A stretch of DNA of 64,000 bases, taken from positions 1 to 64,000 of the forward strand of contig JALOTB010000014.1 in NCBI GenBank assembly GCA_025458165.1. Direction: 5' to 3'. This stretch comes from Chromatiaceae bacterium. GTDB lineage: Bacteria > Pseudomonadota > Gammaproteobacteria > Chromatiales > Chromatiaceae. Each line of letters starts with the position of its first letter. Position 1 is the first letter of the stretch. The notes under the pieces are model-generated. The model had not been told where the DNA came from. It saw only the letters and a program-made list of their open reading frames with translations, and ran no database searches. Shown here in pieces: positions 38,381-49,225 of the stretch. A program made the translations under genes and the position numbers.

Positions 38381-39109
38381 ATGCGCGACTGGCGCGACCC
38401 CGATGCCTACGCCTTCACCGGCGGGCTGACAGCCGCCCAATGGGCCTGGGAGTTTCTGCGCCGAAACCCCGACTACCGGCGCGAGTGGGCCGTCTTCGTC
38501 GCCGTCTGGCGCGAGCTGGAGGCGGCCTATGGCGCCCCGCCGCACCGCGACTTCCCCGCCTGGCGCCAGGACCCGCGGGCCTGGGTCCACGCCAGCGACT
38601 GCCCGGAGGGCGAGTGCCGGGTCGACCAGCACAGGGTCCTCATCGAGTGCGCTCTGGGCGCGCGCTGGGGCTTCCATAAGTTCCCGCCCGACCCCGCCGA
38701 CGACGATCCAGTGGGTGCCGGCCGACTCGTCTGGCGCGAGCCGAGCGCCTCCGAGCCGATCGAGGTCGTGCCGCAAGACCGTGCCTGGCTCGGCACGGAC
38801 CCCGCCCGCATCGCGCTCGGCTTCGACCTGGCGCTGCCCCTGCGCGAGCAGATCGAGCGGGCCAAGCGGCACCTGCAGATGATCCAGCGCCAGCGGGTGC
38901 GTGCGGGACTGGTGCGGCTCGCCACCGTCGCCAACCTCGGCATCCACTGGACCGGGCTGCTGCGCCTCCTCGACGCCGAGGCCGCCGGGGTCGACCCGAC
39001 CCGCCTCCCGGCAGAGCTGGCCGGGCGAGACCCCGAGCGCGCCCGCGCCGAGGCCCACCGCCTGCGTGACCGGGGCTACCGCTGGATCGCTGCCCTGCCC
39101 GAGCGCTAG
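38381..39109 (+). CDS. DUF6499/DUF2285-type protein
   Basis: A 242-residue protein. The N-terminal 40 residues (RDWRDPDAYAFTGGLTAAQW, then WEFLRRNPDYRREW) match the DUF6499 or transcriptional-regulator segment, and the C-terminal part (AKRHLQMIQRQRVRAG, HWTGLLRLLDAEAAG, LRDRGYRWIA) matches DUF2285. Such proteins are often found on integrative elements and are thought to bind DNA. It begins 5 bp after the ABC permease. No integrase is near. Confidence 0.75.
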   Translation: MRDWRDPDAYAFTGGLTAAQWAWEFLRRNPDYRREWAVFVAVWRELEAAYGAPPHRDFPAWRQDPRAWVHASDCPEGECRVDQHRVLIECALGARWGFHKFPPDPADDDPVGAGRLVWREPSASEPIEVVPQDRAWLGTDPARIALGFDLALPLREQIERAKRHLQMIQRQRVRAGLVRLATVANLGIHWTGLLRLLDAEAAGVDPTRLPAELAGRDPERARAEAHRLRDRGYRWIAALPER

Positions 39110-39340
39110 CGCGGGGACGGCTGCGAAGCTCACCCGCAACGATCGTGTCCCGGGACGCGCCTCAGGCCCGTCCGCGGCGTCGCTCAGCACGCCCTCGGAC
39201 GCGGGACCAGCTCCCATCGATGGTCGGGGCCTGGACACCCGCGGGAGGGGCTCGCCGATGGATGCACGCGACGGCCAACGGCATCGACGACAGGCTCAGT
39301 GCCTGTCGCCGAGATCGCTCCTGGCCGAGGTTGGCCAGGC

Positions 39341-40429
39341 TCAAGGCGTGAATCCGCACCAGGCCGGGTGCGGCGGACCCATCCCGGTGCCGGCGCCGCC
39401 TGCCAGATGGGACGAACGGCGTGGGCCCTGGCCTGGGGCGGCGTCCATCGCGTGTTGGGCGCTCGTGGCGTGGTCGCCCTGGGACCCGCCCAGGAGCGGC
39501 GAGCGCGCGACCAGCCCTCTGGCCTGCTCGATGCACTCCCGGGCCACCGCGGGCTCGAGCCGGCGCAGCCAGCGTTCGGGGATCGCATCCGCGCCGTAGA
39601 GGGCGCCGCCAATCATGCCGAGGATGGCCCCCGTGGTGTCGGCGTCGCCGCCGCGGTTGACCACGTCGACCAGCGCCGCCTCGAAGGTGTTGGTCGCAAA
39701 TAGGGACTGGAAGACGGCACCTAGGGTCTCGACCAGATAGGCCCCCGGGTTCTCGGTCCGCCTGCGGTCATAGCGGTAGCGTGTCTCGCGCGCCGCGAGC
39801 GACTCGGTCAGAACCCTGAGCTCCGCCCTGCCGCCACCCAGCAGCGCCGACTGGACGATACGCACGACGGTCAGGGTGCCGGCGTCGGCAACGGGGCTAT
39901 GGTGGGTCACGTGGGCCTGAGCACAGCTCGCGGCCTCCACCACCGCCGGGGGTGCCCCCAAGGTGAAGAGCGCGACCGGCAGACAGCGCATGCACGCGCC
40001 GTTGCCGGCATCGCCGTCGCGCGGCGGGCGCTCGGTGCTGCCGGTCTCCCGGAAGGCGACGATCGCACGCCGCACCGTATGGCCGATGTCGACCGGCTTC
40101 TGTCGCATCCAGTCACTGAAGGCCTCGGCCACCGCACGCGGCTGCAGGGCGCCGCGCTCCAAGATGCTGCGGCCGAGGGCCAGGCTCATCTGGGTATCAT
40201 CGGTGACCTGTCCAGGTCTCAGCCGCAGCCAGCCACCGCCGATGATGTCGCGGTGCTCGCCGTAGGTCTCACGGATCTCCCGCGGCGTCATGAGCTCCAC
40301 CGTGGCGCCCAGGGCGTCGCCGGTGGCAAGCCCCAGGTAGGCACCCAGCGCGCGGCGCTCCAGGTCGCCACCGAGGCGCGGCCCGGGAAGGCGTCGGAGG
40401 TTAGTGCTCAGGCCCAAAACAGCGCTCAT
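39341..40429 (-). CDS. draG: ADP-ribosyl-[dinitrogenase reductase] hydrolase DraG
   Basis: A 362-residue ADP-ribosylglycohydrolase that removes ADP-ribose from the NifH arginine and so restores nitrogenase when light or energy returns or ammonium is used up. Mn-binding motifs are visible: GLATGDALGATVE, TDDTQMSLALG, GDAGNGACMRCLP and NRGGDADTTGAILGMIGGA. The last 45 residues are a low-complexity extension. Its start overlaps the end of nifQ by 29 bp, so it closes the nifB operon. The partner draT lies 22 kb away at the other end of the cluster. Confidence 0.94.
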   Translation of the reverse strand: MSAVLGLSTNLRRLPGPRLGGDLERRALGAYLGLATGDALGATVELMTPREIRETYGEHRDIIGGGWLRLRPGQVTDDTQMSLALGRSILERGALQPRAVAEAFSDWMRQKPVDIGHTVRRAIVAFRETGSTERPPRDGDAGNGACMRCLPVALFTLGAPPAVVEAASCAQAHVTHHSPVADAGTLTVVRIVQSALLGGGRAELRVLTESLAARETRYRYDRRRTENPGAYLVETLGAVFQSLFATNTFEAALVDVVNRGGDADTTGAILGMIGGALYGADAIPERWLRRLEPAVARECIEQARGLVARSPLLGGSQGDHATSAQHAMDAAPGQGPRRSSHLAGGAGTGMGPPHPAWCGFTP

Positions 40430-40982
40430 AGTCGGTGCAGACCTCGCAGGACGGGGCGCGGCAGAGGTAGATCCCCTCCGCCTCGCAGAGCTGCTTGTAG
40501 AGAAACCGCTTCCACTTCATGTCGTGCACGTTGCGCGCGGCGAGGGCGGGAAAGTTGCGCCGCATCAGGGCACCGAGGTCCGCCCGCGACCAGAGCCCGA
40601 GATCCTGCCAGAGGTGATCGCGGGCCAGGCAGCCCGCGGCGAGGATCTCGGCCATCCAGCGCTCGGAGGGCGAGTCACCGGCGCGGTGCGCGACCAGGAG
40701 CGCGCGCAGCTCGGCGGCCTCGGCGAGGCGCTCGGGCGGGACCCACCGTCCCGGGTTGGGCACCGGCCGCCGCGCAAGCCGAGGAAAGTGGAAATCCATC
40801 ATCGCGAAGAAGCCCTCTCGCGACAGGCCGAGCCAGTCAGGCAGGGCACCCCCGCCCGCACTCCAGGTCGCGTAGATCGCCGCTAGGTCGGCGTCGTTTC
40901 CGGCGCCGACCGCATGCCCCATCAGCACGCCGAAGACCTGCTCCGGCGCCCTGGAGACGGGCGCGGGTGCTGGAACGCTCAC
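40401..40982 (-). CDS. nifQ: NifQ, molybdenum donor for FeMo-cofactor synthesis
   Basis: A 193-residue NifQ. It carries an iron-sulfur-molybdenum cluster and passes Mo to the NifEN/NifH assembly site. The ligand motif C-x4-C-x2-C-x5-C is in CRAPSCEVCTDYERC at the C-terminus. GTG start at 40982 overlaps the ferredoxin stop (GTGA). Further upstream starts would run through the ferredoxin gene in another frame and are not credible. Confidence 0.95.
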   Translation of the reverse strand: MSVPAPAPVSRAPEQVFGVLMGHAVGAGNDADLAAIYATWSAGGGALPDWLGLSREGFFAMMDFHFPRLARRPVPNPGRWVPPERLAEAAELRALLVAHRAGDSPSERWMAEILAAGCLARDHLWQDLGLWSRADLGALMRRNFPALAARNVHDMKWKRFLYKQLCEAEGIYLCRAPSCEVCTDYERCFGPEH

Positions 40983-41257
40983 CGCGCCTGGATCTCGGCC
41001 CTGACGGCCGCCCAGCGCGCCGGCGGGATCCCGGTGAGCGATCCGGGCGGGTTGAGCGCGACCCCGGCGCTGTCGACGATGACCCCTTCGATCGGGCAGA
41101 TGCTGGCGCACTGGGGGTCGGCGTAGTCTCCGTCGCACTCGCTGCAGCGTTGCGCGTCGATCAGGAAATGCGGGGTGGCCGCGCGGATCGCGCCGCTCGG
41201 GCAAAGGGGCGCGCAGGCCCAGCACCCCGTGCAACCAGCTAGGATGCGAAATGCCAT
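40979..41257 (-). CDS. 2[4Fe-4S] ferredoxin of the nifB operon
   Basis: A 92-residue ferredoxin of the group usually found just after nifB. The first cluster motif is CTGCWACAPLCP; the second is CSECDGDYADPQCASICP, with the long insertion between the second and third ligands seen in this family. It probably supplies electrons to the radical-SAM enzyme NifB or another cofactor-assembly step. 50 bp after nifB. Confidence 0.93.
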   Translation of the reverse strand: MAFRILAGCTGCWACAPLCPSGAIRAATPHFLIDAQRCSECDGDYADPQCASICPIEGVIVDSAGVALNPPGSLTGIPPARWAAVRAEIQAR

Positions 41258-41307
41258 TGGGGGTCGCTCCTCACAAGACGATGGGAAAGGGGTCGCGCGG
41301 CCGCACC

Positions 41308-42804
41308 TCAGGCGGTCAGCCGGTCCGGGGTGCTCCGGACTGGCTTCAGCCGGCCGGCCTCCGCCAGCTCCCGATAGACCGCCCGGAGCGTTGCATCGAT
41401 GGGCTCATCGGCATGCTCGCCATTCGGTTGGATGCCGGCCGCCTCGAGCCGTCTCCAGGGCTCGTACCCGATCTGGGCGCAGAGCAGGACCGCGCAGCCG
41501 GCGAGGACGGCGACCGTTGCGCGCAGGGCCGCATCACCGCCACCGCAGGCGTCGGCGCCTGAGCAATACGGCTCGACTTGGAGCGTGCCGACGCGCACCG
41601 CCCGGCGGGCCGAGACCTCGTACACCAGGAGCTCGCTCGCCTGCCCAAAGTGCTGGTCGACACAGGTCCCGTCGCGGCTCGCGACGGCCATCAGGACCGC
41701 GTCGGCACGCTCGCTCCGGCGCCCGACCGCGGCCAGCGGCACCAAGACCTCGGCCGCCGGCCTGGCGGCCGCGCGTGAGCGCTCGATGGCGGCGCGGGCC
41801 GCCTGGCGGGCCTCCATCGCGGCACGGTCGTCGACCTCGCCCTCGGCGAGGTCCGCCAGACGGAGCCCCGACCCGCGGTCATCGCCGAGCAGGCCAATCG
41901 CGTCGGCGCGGCACTGACGGCAGTGGCGCATCAGGCGCATGTCGGCGCCGCAGGCATCCTGGGCGGCGCTGAGCTCCTCGGCGGTCGGGGGCCGCTGGCC
42001 CATGAGTCCAAAAAAGGTCCCGTGGGACGGCTCCGCGATGAGGGGCAGGAGATTATGCAGAAAGGCCCCCTTGGCCTTGACGACCCGACTGACCTGGCTC
42101 AGATGGCAGTCGTTGACGCCGGGGATCAGCACCGAGTTGACCTTGACCAGCACGCCGTGCGCGACCAGCGCCTCCAGGCCCTTCTGCTGCTGCTCGATGA
42201 GGATCTCGGCCGCCCGGCGGCCCTTCACCCGGCGGTTCTGCCAGAAGATCCAGGGGTAGATCATGGCCCCGATCTCCGGGTCCACACAGTTGATCGTGAT
42301 CGTCACATGGTCGACCCCGCAGCGGACCAGGTCGTCGACCAGCCCCGGAAGCGCCAGGCCGTTGGTCGAGACGCAGAGCTTCATGTCCGGCGCCCGTGCC
42401 CGGACCAGGCGCAACGTGTCGAAGGTGCGCTCGGGGTTCGCCAGCGGGTCGCCTGGGCCGGCGATCCCGATCACGGTCAACTGCGGGATCCGGGCGGCCA
42501 CGGCCATCGCCTTGTGCGCGGCCTGCTCGGGGGTGAGGAGCTCCGACACCACCCCGGGACGCGACTCGTTGGAGCAGTCGAACTTGCGGTTGCAGTAGTG
42601 ACACTGGATGTTGCAGGCGGGGGCCACCGCGAGATGCATCCGCGCATAGTGGTGGTGTGCGCCCTCGGAATAGCAGGGATGATCGTGCACCCTCGCCCGG
42701 ACCGCGTCCGGGAGGGGCGCGACCCCATCGGTCTCAGCGCCCGTCGTCTGAGCGGGGATGCTCGACCTGGCACACCCCAAACTACCTGGAACCCAAGGCT
42801 GCAT
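41308..42804 (-). CDS. nifB: NifB, FeMo-cofactor precursor (NifB-co) synthase
   Basis: A 498-residue NifB. The radical-SAM domain (about 45-300) has CNIQCHYC and GIAGPGDPLANP; the C-terminal NifX/NafY-like domain (about 370-470) has DGTCVDQHFGQASELLVYEV. NifB fuses [4Fe-4S] units with an added carbide into the 8Fe core that NifEN matures. I chose the ATG at 42804, which has GAGGGG at the right distance; the TTG at 42870 lies inside the -24/-12 promoter and cannot be used from that promoter. First gene of a nifB-fdx-nifQ-draG operon. Confidence 0.96.
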   Translation of the reverse strand: MQPWVPGSLGCARSSIPAQTTGAETDGVAPLPDAVRARVHDHPCYSEGAHHHYARMHLAVAPACNIQCHYCNRKFDCSNESRPGVVSELLTPEQAAHKAMAVAARIPQLTVIGIAGPGDPLANPERTFDTLRLVRARAPDMKLCVSTNGLALPGLVDDLVRCGVDHVTITINCVDPEIGAMIYPWIFWQNRRVKGRRAAEILIEQQQKGLEALVAHGVLVKVNSVLIPGVNDCHLSQVSRVVKAKGAFLHNLLPLIAEPSHGTFFGLMGQRPPTAEELSAAQDACGADMRLMRHCRQCRADAIGLLGDDRGSGLRLADLAEGEVDDRAAMEARQAARAAIERSRAAARPAAEVLVPLAAVGRRSERADAVLMAVASRDGTCVDQHFGQASELLVYEVSARRAVRVGTLQVEPYCSGADACGGGDAALRATVAVLAGCAVLLCAQIGYEPWRRLEAAGIQPNGEHADEPIDATLRAVYRELAEAGRLKPVRSTPDRLTA

Positions 42805-42865
42805 CGGTCCGCCCCCTCTGCCGGCGGGCTCACCCGCTGGATTGACACTGTCCCTGGGTTGGCTG

Positions 42866-42881
42866 AGCAATGACCGTGCCT
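42866..42881 (-). promoter_or_regulatory. sigma54 promoter of nifB
   Basis: AGGCAC-GGTCA-TTGCT matches the -24/-12 consensus TGGCAC-N5-TTGC with one mismatch in the -24 box and exact GG-N10-GC spacing. Transcription would begin near 42855, about 50 bases before the nifB ATG. Confidence 0.88.
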
Positions 42882-42984
42882 AGCGCCCGATGACCCGGTA
42901 ACTCCCTGAATCGACCGAGTCGCTGCCCGCGTTGCCGGGGCCAATGTGGGTAGGGCGACAAGGGCCTCGGGGTGGTTTGTCGAC

Positions 42985-44550
<1,566 letters not shown>

Positions 44551-44554
44551 TCCG

Positions 44555-46132
44555 CCGGTCGTCGATCTCGATCCCCCCGCGGTGCTGGCTGGCGATCTCC
44601 TGGGCGAGCGCCAGGCCCATGCCCGCGCGCCCTCGCTTGTTGCGCCAGCCGACGAAGAAGGGCTCAAAGACACGGAAGCGGTCGGCCGCGGCGATCCCCG
44701 GCCCGTTGTCCTGGATCTCCACCTCCACCGCCCCCCCCAGTGGCCGGGTGGCGATGCGCAGCTCCCGGTGCGGCCGGCTGATCTCCGTGACGGCCTGAAT
44801 GGCGTTGTCCACCAGGTGCTTGAACAGGCAGCGGAGCTGGGTCTTCTGCACGCTGAGCTCGGGCAGGACGGCGGCCGGGCGCCAGTCGACGACGATCCCA
44901 GCGGCGAGCAGCCGGTCAGTCTCCAGGTCGATGACCTGGCGCAGCAGACGGTTGACGTTGACACGGACATCGGGCTCGCGCGCCTCGTCGGGCAGGGCGG
45001 CGTGCAGGGTCGTGAGGGCGCGCTGGCCGGTGATGCTGATCTGCTCGATCATCCCCGCCAGGGTCTCGAGCTGGCAGCCACCGGTCCTCAACATCATCCG
45101 CGCGGCGTGGATGACGTTGAGCGGGACCTGGATCTGGTAGATCGCCGCGGCCAGGGCCTCACGCAGCCCCTGCACGAGCTGCTGCTCGGCCAGGCGCGCC
45201 CGCAGGTTCTCGTTCTGAGCACGCTCGTACTCCCGGCGCCGCCCGGTGATCTCGTGGGCTAGGAGCAGGAGCCGCGGCCGGCCAGTCGGCTCCTTGCGAA
45301 AGTAGCTGCGCAGGCTGGGGTCGATCTCATCGACGCGCTCCCCCGAGCAGGCGAACCAGCGTGGCCCGCGGCTGCCCGCGACCTCCAGGCTGATCTCGAC
45401 GTCCTTGAACCCCGAGCCGTCGAGGACCGCCTGCCAGACGTCGAAGCCGGCCTGCTCGGCGACCGCGCGCCGCAGGAGATCGGCCGGCTCCTGTCCGCGC
45501 AGGTCGCCGAGGAGCTTCTTGTACTACTGGTTATCGAGGATCACCCCGTCGGTCTGGTCGAGCAGGGCAGCGACGACCGGGGCCGCGTCGAGCACGGTCT
45601 CGATCAGTGTCTTCTGCTGGCGCAGTGCCCGCTCCAGGGCGTGCACCTTGGTCACGTCCCGGTGCATGCCGAGGAAGTACGCGATCTTGCCGTCGTGGTC
45701 GAGGACTGGCGAGACGGTCAGCTCGGCCAGGTAGTCGCCGCCCCGCTTGGTGCGGTTGACCAGCGTCCCGCTCCAGGTCTGCTTGCGCCGGATGGTGCGC
45801 CAGAGCCCCTGGTACACGGTGTCCGGGGTGGCGTTATTCGAGAGGAGCGACTGGTTTCGGCCCAAGAGCTCCTCTCGCGTGTAGCCGGTCAGCGCCTCGA
45901 AGGCCCGGTTGACATAGAGGATGCGCGCCGTGGCATCGGTGATCGAGACGGCGACGGGGGCCTGCTCGACGGCCGCCAAGAACAGCCGAGGCGGGAGCGG
46001 CATCGCCGCGTCGGCGAACAGGCGCGCGTCGTCCAGGACCGCCGACGATAGGACCTCAGGTGGCGAGTCGAGCAGGGCCCCGAGCGCGGTCGAGCTGCCC
46101 TGCGGGACGGCCTCGGGCGTCGTTTTTGACAT
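44555..46132 (-). pseudogene. nifL: nifL, interrupted by an in-frame amber codon
   Basis: NifL is the redox/nitrogen sensor that holds NifA inactive. Residues 1-202 read normally: ATG at 46132, a PAS domain (about 48-165, ITDATARILYVNRAFEALTG, GMHRDVTK) and a coiled region. Codon 203 is TAG (45524-45526), in DNQ-stop-YKKLLGDL where relatives have a sense codon. Beyond it the same frame continues through the second PAS/H-domain region (PLNVIHAARMMLRTG) and the GHKL ATPase domain (LVDNAIQAV, DNGPGIAAADR, GMGLALAQEIASQHRGGIEI). The total, 526 codons, equals a normal NifL. The frame then meets nifA with a frame change. As written only the first PAS half would be made. Confidence 0.85.
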
Positions 46133-46171
46133 GTCCGGTTCAACCTTGGGGGAAGCGGTGAGCGAGGAGCA

Positions 46172-46186
46172 GCAAGAGCCGTACCG
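46172..46186 (-). promoter_or_regulatory. sigma54 promoter of nifL-nifA
   Basis: CGGTAC-GGCTC-TTGC keeps GG-N10-GC and a perfect -12 box, with two differences in the -24 box. It lies 40 bases upstream of the nifL ATG. Confidence 0.7.
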
Positions 46187-46242
46187 GTGGGGGTCGCTGC
46201 GCGCCTGGGCACGCGGCTTCGCGCCGCCTCGCGGAGCCGGCT

Positions 46243-46258
46243 TGTCGGTTTCCCGACA
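46243..46258. promoter_or_regulatory. NifA upstream activator site of nifL
   Basis: TGT-CGGTTTCCCG-ACA, part of the inverted repeat TTGTCGG-N4-CCGACAA, about 60 bp upstream of the -24 element. It predicts that nifLA is activated by NifA itself or by another enhancer-binding protein. Confidence 0.72.
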
Positions 46259-46350
46259 ATAACGCCCAGGCGCACCGGTCTTGTCCGATAGACCACAGGG
46301 CCGCCGATGCGCGCCGCGGCGGGGCCCTGCTCCGCCCTGGTGCCGGCCGG

Positions 46351-47240
46351 CTAGGCCGCGCTCCAAGGTAGGGACGGGCCTCGGCCGTCCGACCTCTCGG
46401 CTGGCGCGCCGCCTTGGCCCGGGCCGACCGCAGGTCGCTCAGGCAGCCCTGCGACCCAGCGCCGCTGGCACTCGTAGCGCTGGCGCTCGTCGAGCCGGGC
46501 CTGGATGCCCGCACGCACCCGGGCGAACGGCACCGGCTGCCAAGGGTGGATCTTCTCGCAGAGCAGCAGGTGAAACCCGAGCTCCGAGCTGACCACCCCG
46601 CTGATCTCCCCGGGGCGGAGGCGAAACAGGGCGGCGTCGAGCTCCGGGTAGAGCTGGCCCCGAGCGACCGTCCCGAGGCGACCGTCGGCCAGGGCGCTCG
46701 GGCACTCGGAGTAGCAGCGCGCGAGCGGCCCGAAGCGATTGGCCCGCCCGCGCAGCCGCCGCACTAGGTCGTCGATCCGGGCTCGGGCGGCGCCCTCTGT
46801 GCTCTCGGCGAACTTCTCGTTCACGGTGATCAACAGGTGCCGAGCCGTGCGCCGCTCCGGCCGGCTGAAGCGATCGCGGTGGAGCTCGTAGTAGAGCCGC
46901 AGGTCGGCCTCGCTCGGGCGAGGGCCCGGCGCAGGCCGTTCTCGTCGAGACCGGTGCCGGCGAGCTCGGCGGCATAGGCCTGGGGGCTTGGGAACTGGCC
47001 GATCACCTCGGCCAAGGCGCGGTCGACCGCCGGCGTCCCAATCACGCATGCCCCGGCCTCAGGGGCCGAGAGGATCAGGTCTTCGACGGCGAGGGTCTGC
47101 GCGGCCAGCCGCTCCGCCCGCCCGCGCTGGTCCGGGTCCAAACCCCCGAGGTCGCGCTGGAACAGGGCCTGCGCCGCCCGCAGCAGATGGTACGGGCGGT
47201 CGCCCCGGCGGGCTTGGGACTCGGGGGCCGGGGCGGTCAT
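46351..47240 (-). pseudogene. nifM: nifM, frameshifted by an internal deletion
   Basis: NifM is a peptidyl-prolyl isomerase needed to mature NifH in Azotobacter and Klebsiella. The N-terminal part reads from the ATG at 47240 to about 46925 (ending GLDENGLRRALAR). The remaining part, including the parvulin-like domain (TARHLLITVNEKFAE, LARCYSECPSALADGRLG, ELDAALFRLRPGEISGVVSSELGFHLL), is in another frame from about 46925 to 46351. About 18-20 residues that normally join the halves are missing, so this is a deletion plus frameshift rather than a single-base error. ATG overlaps the nifZ stop (ATGA). Confidence 0.82.
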
Positions 47241-47689
47241 GCCGCCTCCTCACTGCCCAGGGCATCCAGGGCGTCCTCCGGGACCTGCAGCAGCCGCCGA
47301 CCCGGAAAGCTCACGTAATAGATCGCCCCGCCGCCGCCCGCGATCACCCGGGCGACCTCCCCGACCTCACCGCGCTCGACCAGCACCCGCCCTTGGCTCC
47401 CCAGCGCGAGCCGGGCCGCCACCCTCTCGCGGGGCTCAAACCGTCCCATGACCCAGGGCTCGGCCGCCGCCTGGAGCTCGGTCTCGCGGCAGCCGACGAC
47501 GCGGTTGGTGTCCAGAAAGTGCACAGCGTAGATGACCTGATCCTGGAGGAAGGTCCCGATGTCGCGCACGAAGCCCAGACTCCCGCGTGGGACCAGCAGG
47601 GCACCGGTCGGCTGCCCCGGGAAGCTGCCGTCGTTGCGCAGGTCACGCAGGACGCGCACCTCGGCCCCGTACTCCCACTTAGGTCGCAT
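47237..47689 (-). CDS. nifZ: NifZ, P-cluster maturation protein
   Basis: A 150-residue NifZ that helps form the second P-cluster of the MoFe protein. Typical segments are MRPKWEYGAEVRVLRDLRND, PRGSLGFVRDIGTFLQDQVI and VHFLDTNRVVGCRETEL. I use the ATG at 47689, which gives the family N-terminus; an ATG eight codons upstream is also open. It overlaps nifW by 11 bp and nifM by 4 bp. Confidence 0.94.
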   Translation of the reverse strand: MRPKWEYGAEVRVLRDLRNDGSFPGQPTGALLVPRGSLGFVRDIGTFLQDQVIYAVHFLDTNRVVGCRETELQAAAEPWVMGRFEPRERVAARLALGSQGRVLVERGEVGEVARVIAGGGGAIYYVSFPGRRLLQVPEDALDALGSEEAA

Positions 47690-48017
47690 CGCGCCTTTGC
47701 CCCGATAGGTCACTCAACGCGACGCGGACGGTGCGCCGCTGGTCCCGCCGAAAGACCCGGAACACCTTCTCGGTGCGGGCGTCCGAGCCGACAAAATCCG
47801 CGTAGGCCCCGGCGAGAAGACCGGCGTAGAGGCGCCAGCGCTCCTCGACGTCCGCCGGCATCACGCCTGCCTGCGCCAGGTAGTCGTGGAAGCGCTGCAG
47901 GATATGCAGACGGTGCACCTCGACCACCGCGGGGTCGAACGCGACCCCGAAATGGACGAGAAAGTCCTCGGCACTCTCGAGCTCCGAGAGCGCCTGCTCA
48001 AAGTCGTCGTTGGTCAT
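47679..48017 (-). CDS. nifW: NifW, nitrogenase stabilising/protective protein
   Basis: A 112-residue NifW: LSELESAEDFLVHFGVAFDP, VVEVHRLHILQRFHDYL and EERWRLYAGLLAGAYADFV are the family pattern. NifW associates with MoFe protein during assembly and against oxygen damage. It overlaps nifV by 20 bp and nifZ by 11 bp. Confidence 0.95.
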   Translation of the reverse strand: MTNDDFEQALSELESAEDFLVHFGVAFDPAVVEVHRLHILQRFHDYLAQAGVMPADVEERWRLYAGLLAGAYADFVGSDARTEKVFRVFRRDQRRTVRVALSDLSGQRRDAT

Positions 48018-49185
48018 GCTCCGCTCCCGGTCGGGTTGCGATGGCTGGGATGGGCAGATCGAGCTCGCGCAGAAAGCGGCGCAGCTCGCGCGCGCCCGGG
48101 GGGCGCTTGGCGCCGGTGACGAACCGCCGGACCAAGGGGAGCAAGCGGCCGGCCTGCTCCAGGTCGAGGTCCAGCCTCAACAGGTCGGCGTAGGCCCTCC
48201 GCACGGCGCCCCGCCCCGAGTGCTTGCCGAGCACCAGGCGGTGACGGCGCCCGATCTCCGCGGGATCGACGCCCTGATAGTTGCGCCGGTCCTTGAGCAG
48301 GCCGTCGACATGAATGCCCGCCTCGTGGGTGAAGGCGCCCGTGCCCACCAGGCTCTTATGCCAGCCCACGGGCCGCCCCGAGGCCCGCTCCACGAGGCGC
48401 GAGAGCCGCGCGAAGCGCGAGAGGTCCACCCCGGTCTGAACCCCGTGCAGGTGCTTGAGCCCCATCACCACCTCCTCCAGGGGGGCGTTGCCAGCACGCT
48501 CCCCGAGCCCATGTACGGTGGTGTTGACATGGCCGGCCCCGGCGCGGACGGCCGCCAGGGTATTGGCCGTGGCCAGCCCGAGGTCGTCGTGGGCATGCAT
48601 CTCGATCTCAAGGTCGACGATCGCGCGCAGATCGCGAATCCGCTCGTAGACGGTGAAGGGCTCCATGACACCGAGGGTGTCGGCGAAGCGGAAGCGCTGC
48701 GCACCCGCGTCTTGGGCCGCCTCCGCGACCCGCCAGAGCAGCTCGGGCTCGGCGCGCGAGGCGTCCTCGGCACCGACGCACACCTCGAGCCCGAGGTCGA
48801 GGGCGTGGGCGACCTGCTGGCGGACCTGCGCCAGCACCCAGGCGCGATCCTTGCCGAGCTTGCGGCTGATCTGCTGGTCGGAGACGGGGATCGAAAGGTC
48901 GACTAAGTGGACCCCCAGTCCGGCGCAGTGCACGATGTCCTCGCCGCGCATGCGGCTCCACACCATCAGTCGCGCCCGCAGGCCGAGCCCGGCGACGGCG
49001 CGGATCGAGTCGCGCTCCTCGACACCCATGGCGGGGATACCCACCTCCAGCTCGGGCACCCCAAGCTCATCGAGCGCCCGGGCGATCGCGAGCTTCTCTT
49101 CGAGCGCAAACGCGACCCCCGCCGACTGCTCGCCGTCGCGCAGGGTGGTGTCGTTGATCTGCACTCGGGGCGACGCCGCACGCAT
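47998..49185 (-). CDS. nifV: Homocitrate synthase NifV
   Basis: A 395-residue enzyme that condenses acetyl-CoA and 2-oxoglutarate to R-homocitrate, the organic part of FeMo-co. TIM-barrel motifs: [17 protein letters not shown], the metal ligands in [20 protein letters not shown], and [19 protein letters not shown], followed by the helical DraIII-like region ([17 protein letters not shown]). I use the ATG at 49185 with GAGG 8 bases before it; the GTG at 49194 would overlap that site. First gene of nifV-W-Z-M. Confidence 0.96.
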   Translation of the reverse strand: MRAASPRVQINDTTLRDGEQSAGVAFALEEKLAIARALDELGVPELEVGIPAMGVEERDSIRAVAGLGLRARLMVWSRMRGEDIVHCAGLGVHLVDLSIPVSDQQISRKLGKDRAWVLAQVRQQVAHALDLGLEVCVGAEDASRAEPELLWRVAEAAQDAGAQRFRFADTLGVMEPFTVYERIRDLRAIVDLEIEMHAHDDLGLATANTLAAVRAGAGHVNTTVHGLGERAGNAPLEEVVMGLKHLHGVQTGVDLSRFARLSRLVERASGRPVGWHKSLVGTGAFTHEAGIHVDGLLKDRRNYQGVDPAEIGRRHRLVLGKHSGRGAVRRAYADLLRLDLDLEQAGRLLPLVRRFVTGAKRPPGARELRRFLRELDLPIPAIATRPGAEHDQRRL

Positions 49186-49225
49186 CTCGCGCACCTCAGG
49201 ATCAGGGGCTCCTGAGAGTGCATAG

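Noticed and set aside
42805-42870. Longer NifB starting at the TTG at 42870
   Set aside because: The TTG lies inside the -24/-12 promoter, upstream of the expected transcript start; the ATG at 42804 has a good ribosome site.
44551-44970. ATG at 44970 or the GTG/TTG codons after it as the nifA start
   Set aside because: The translation from there to about 44550 is only a shadow of nifL (Ser/Arg-rich), with no NifA similarity and no ribosome-binding site.
45524-45526. Pyrrolysine or other recoding at the nifL amber codon
   Set aside because: No pyl genes or recoding structure are visible and NifL has no precedent for it; a mutation or sequence error is simpler.
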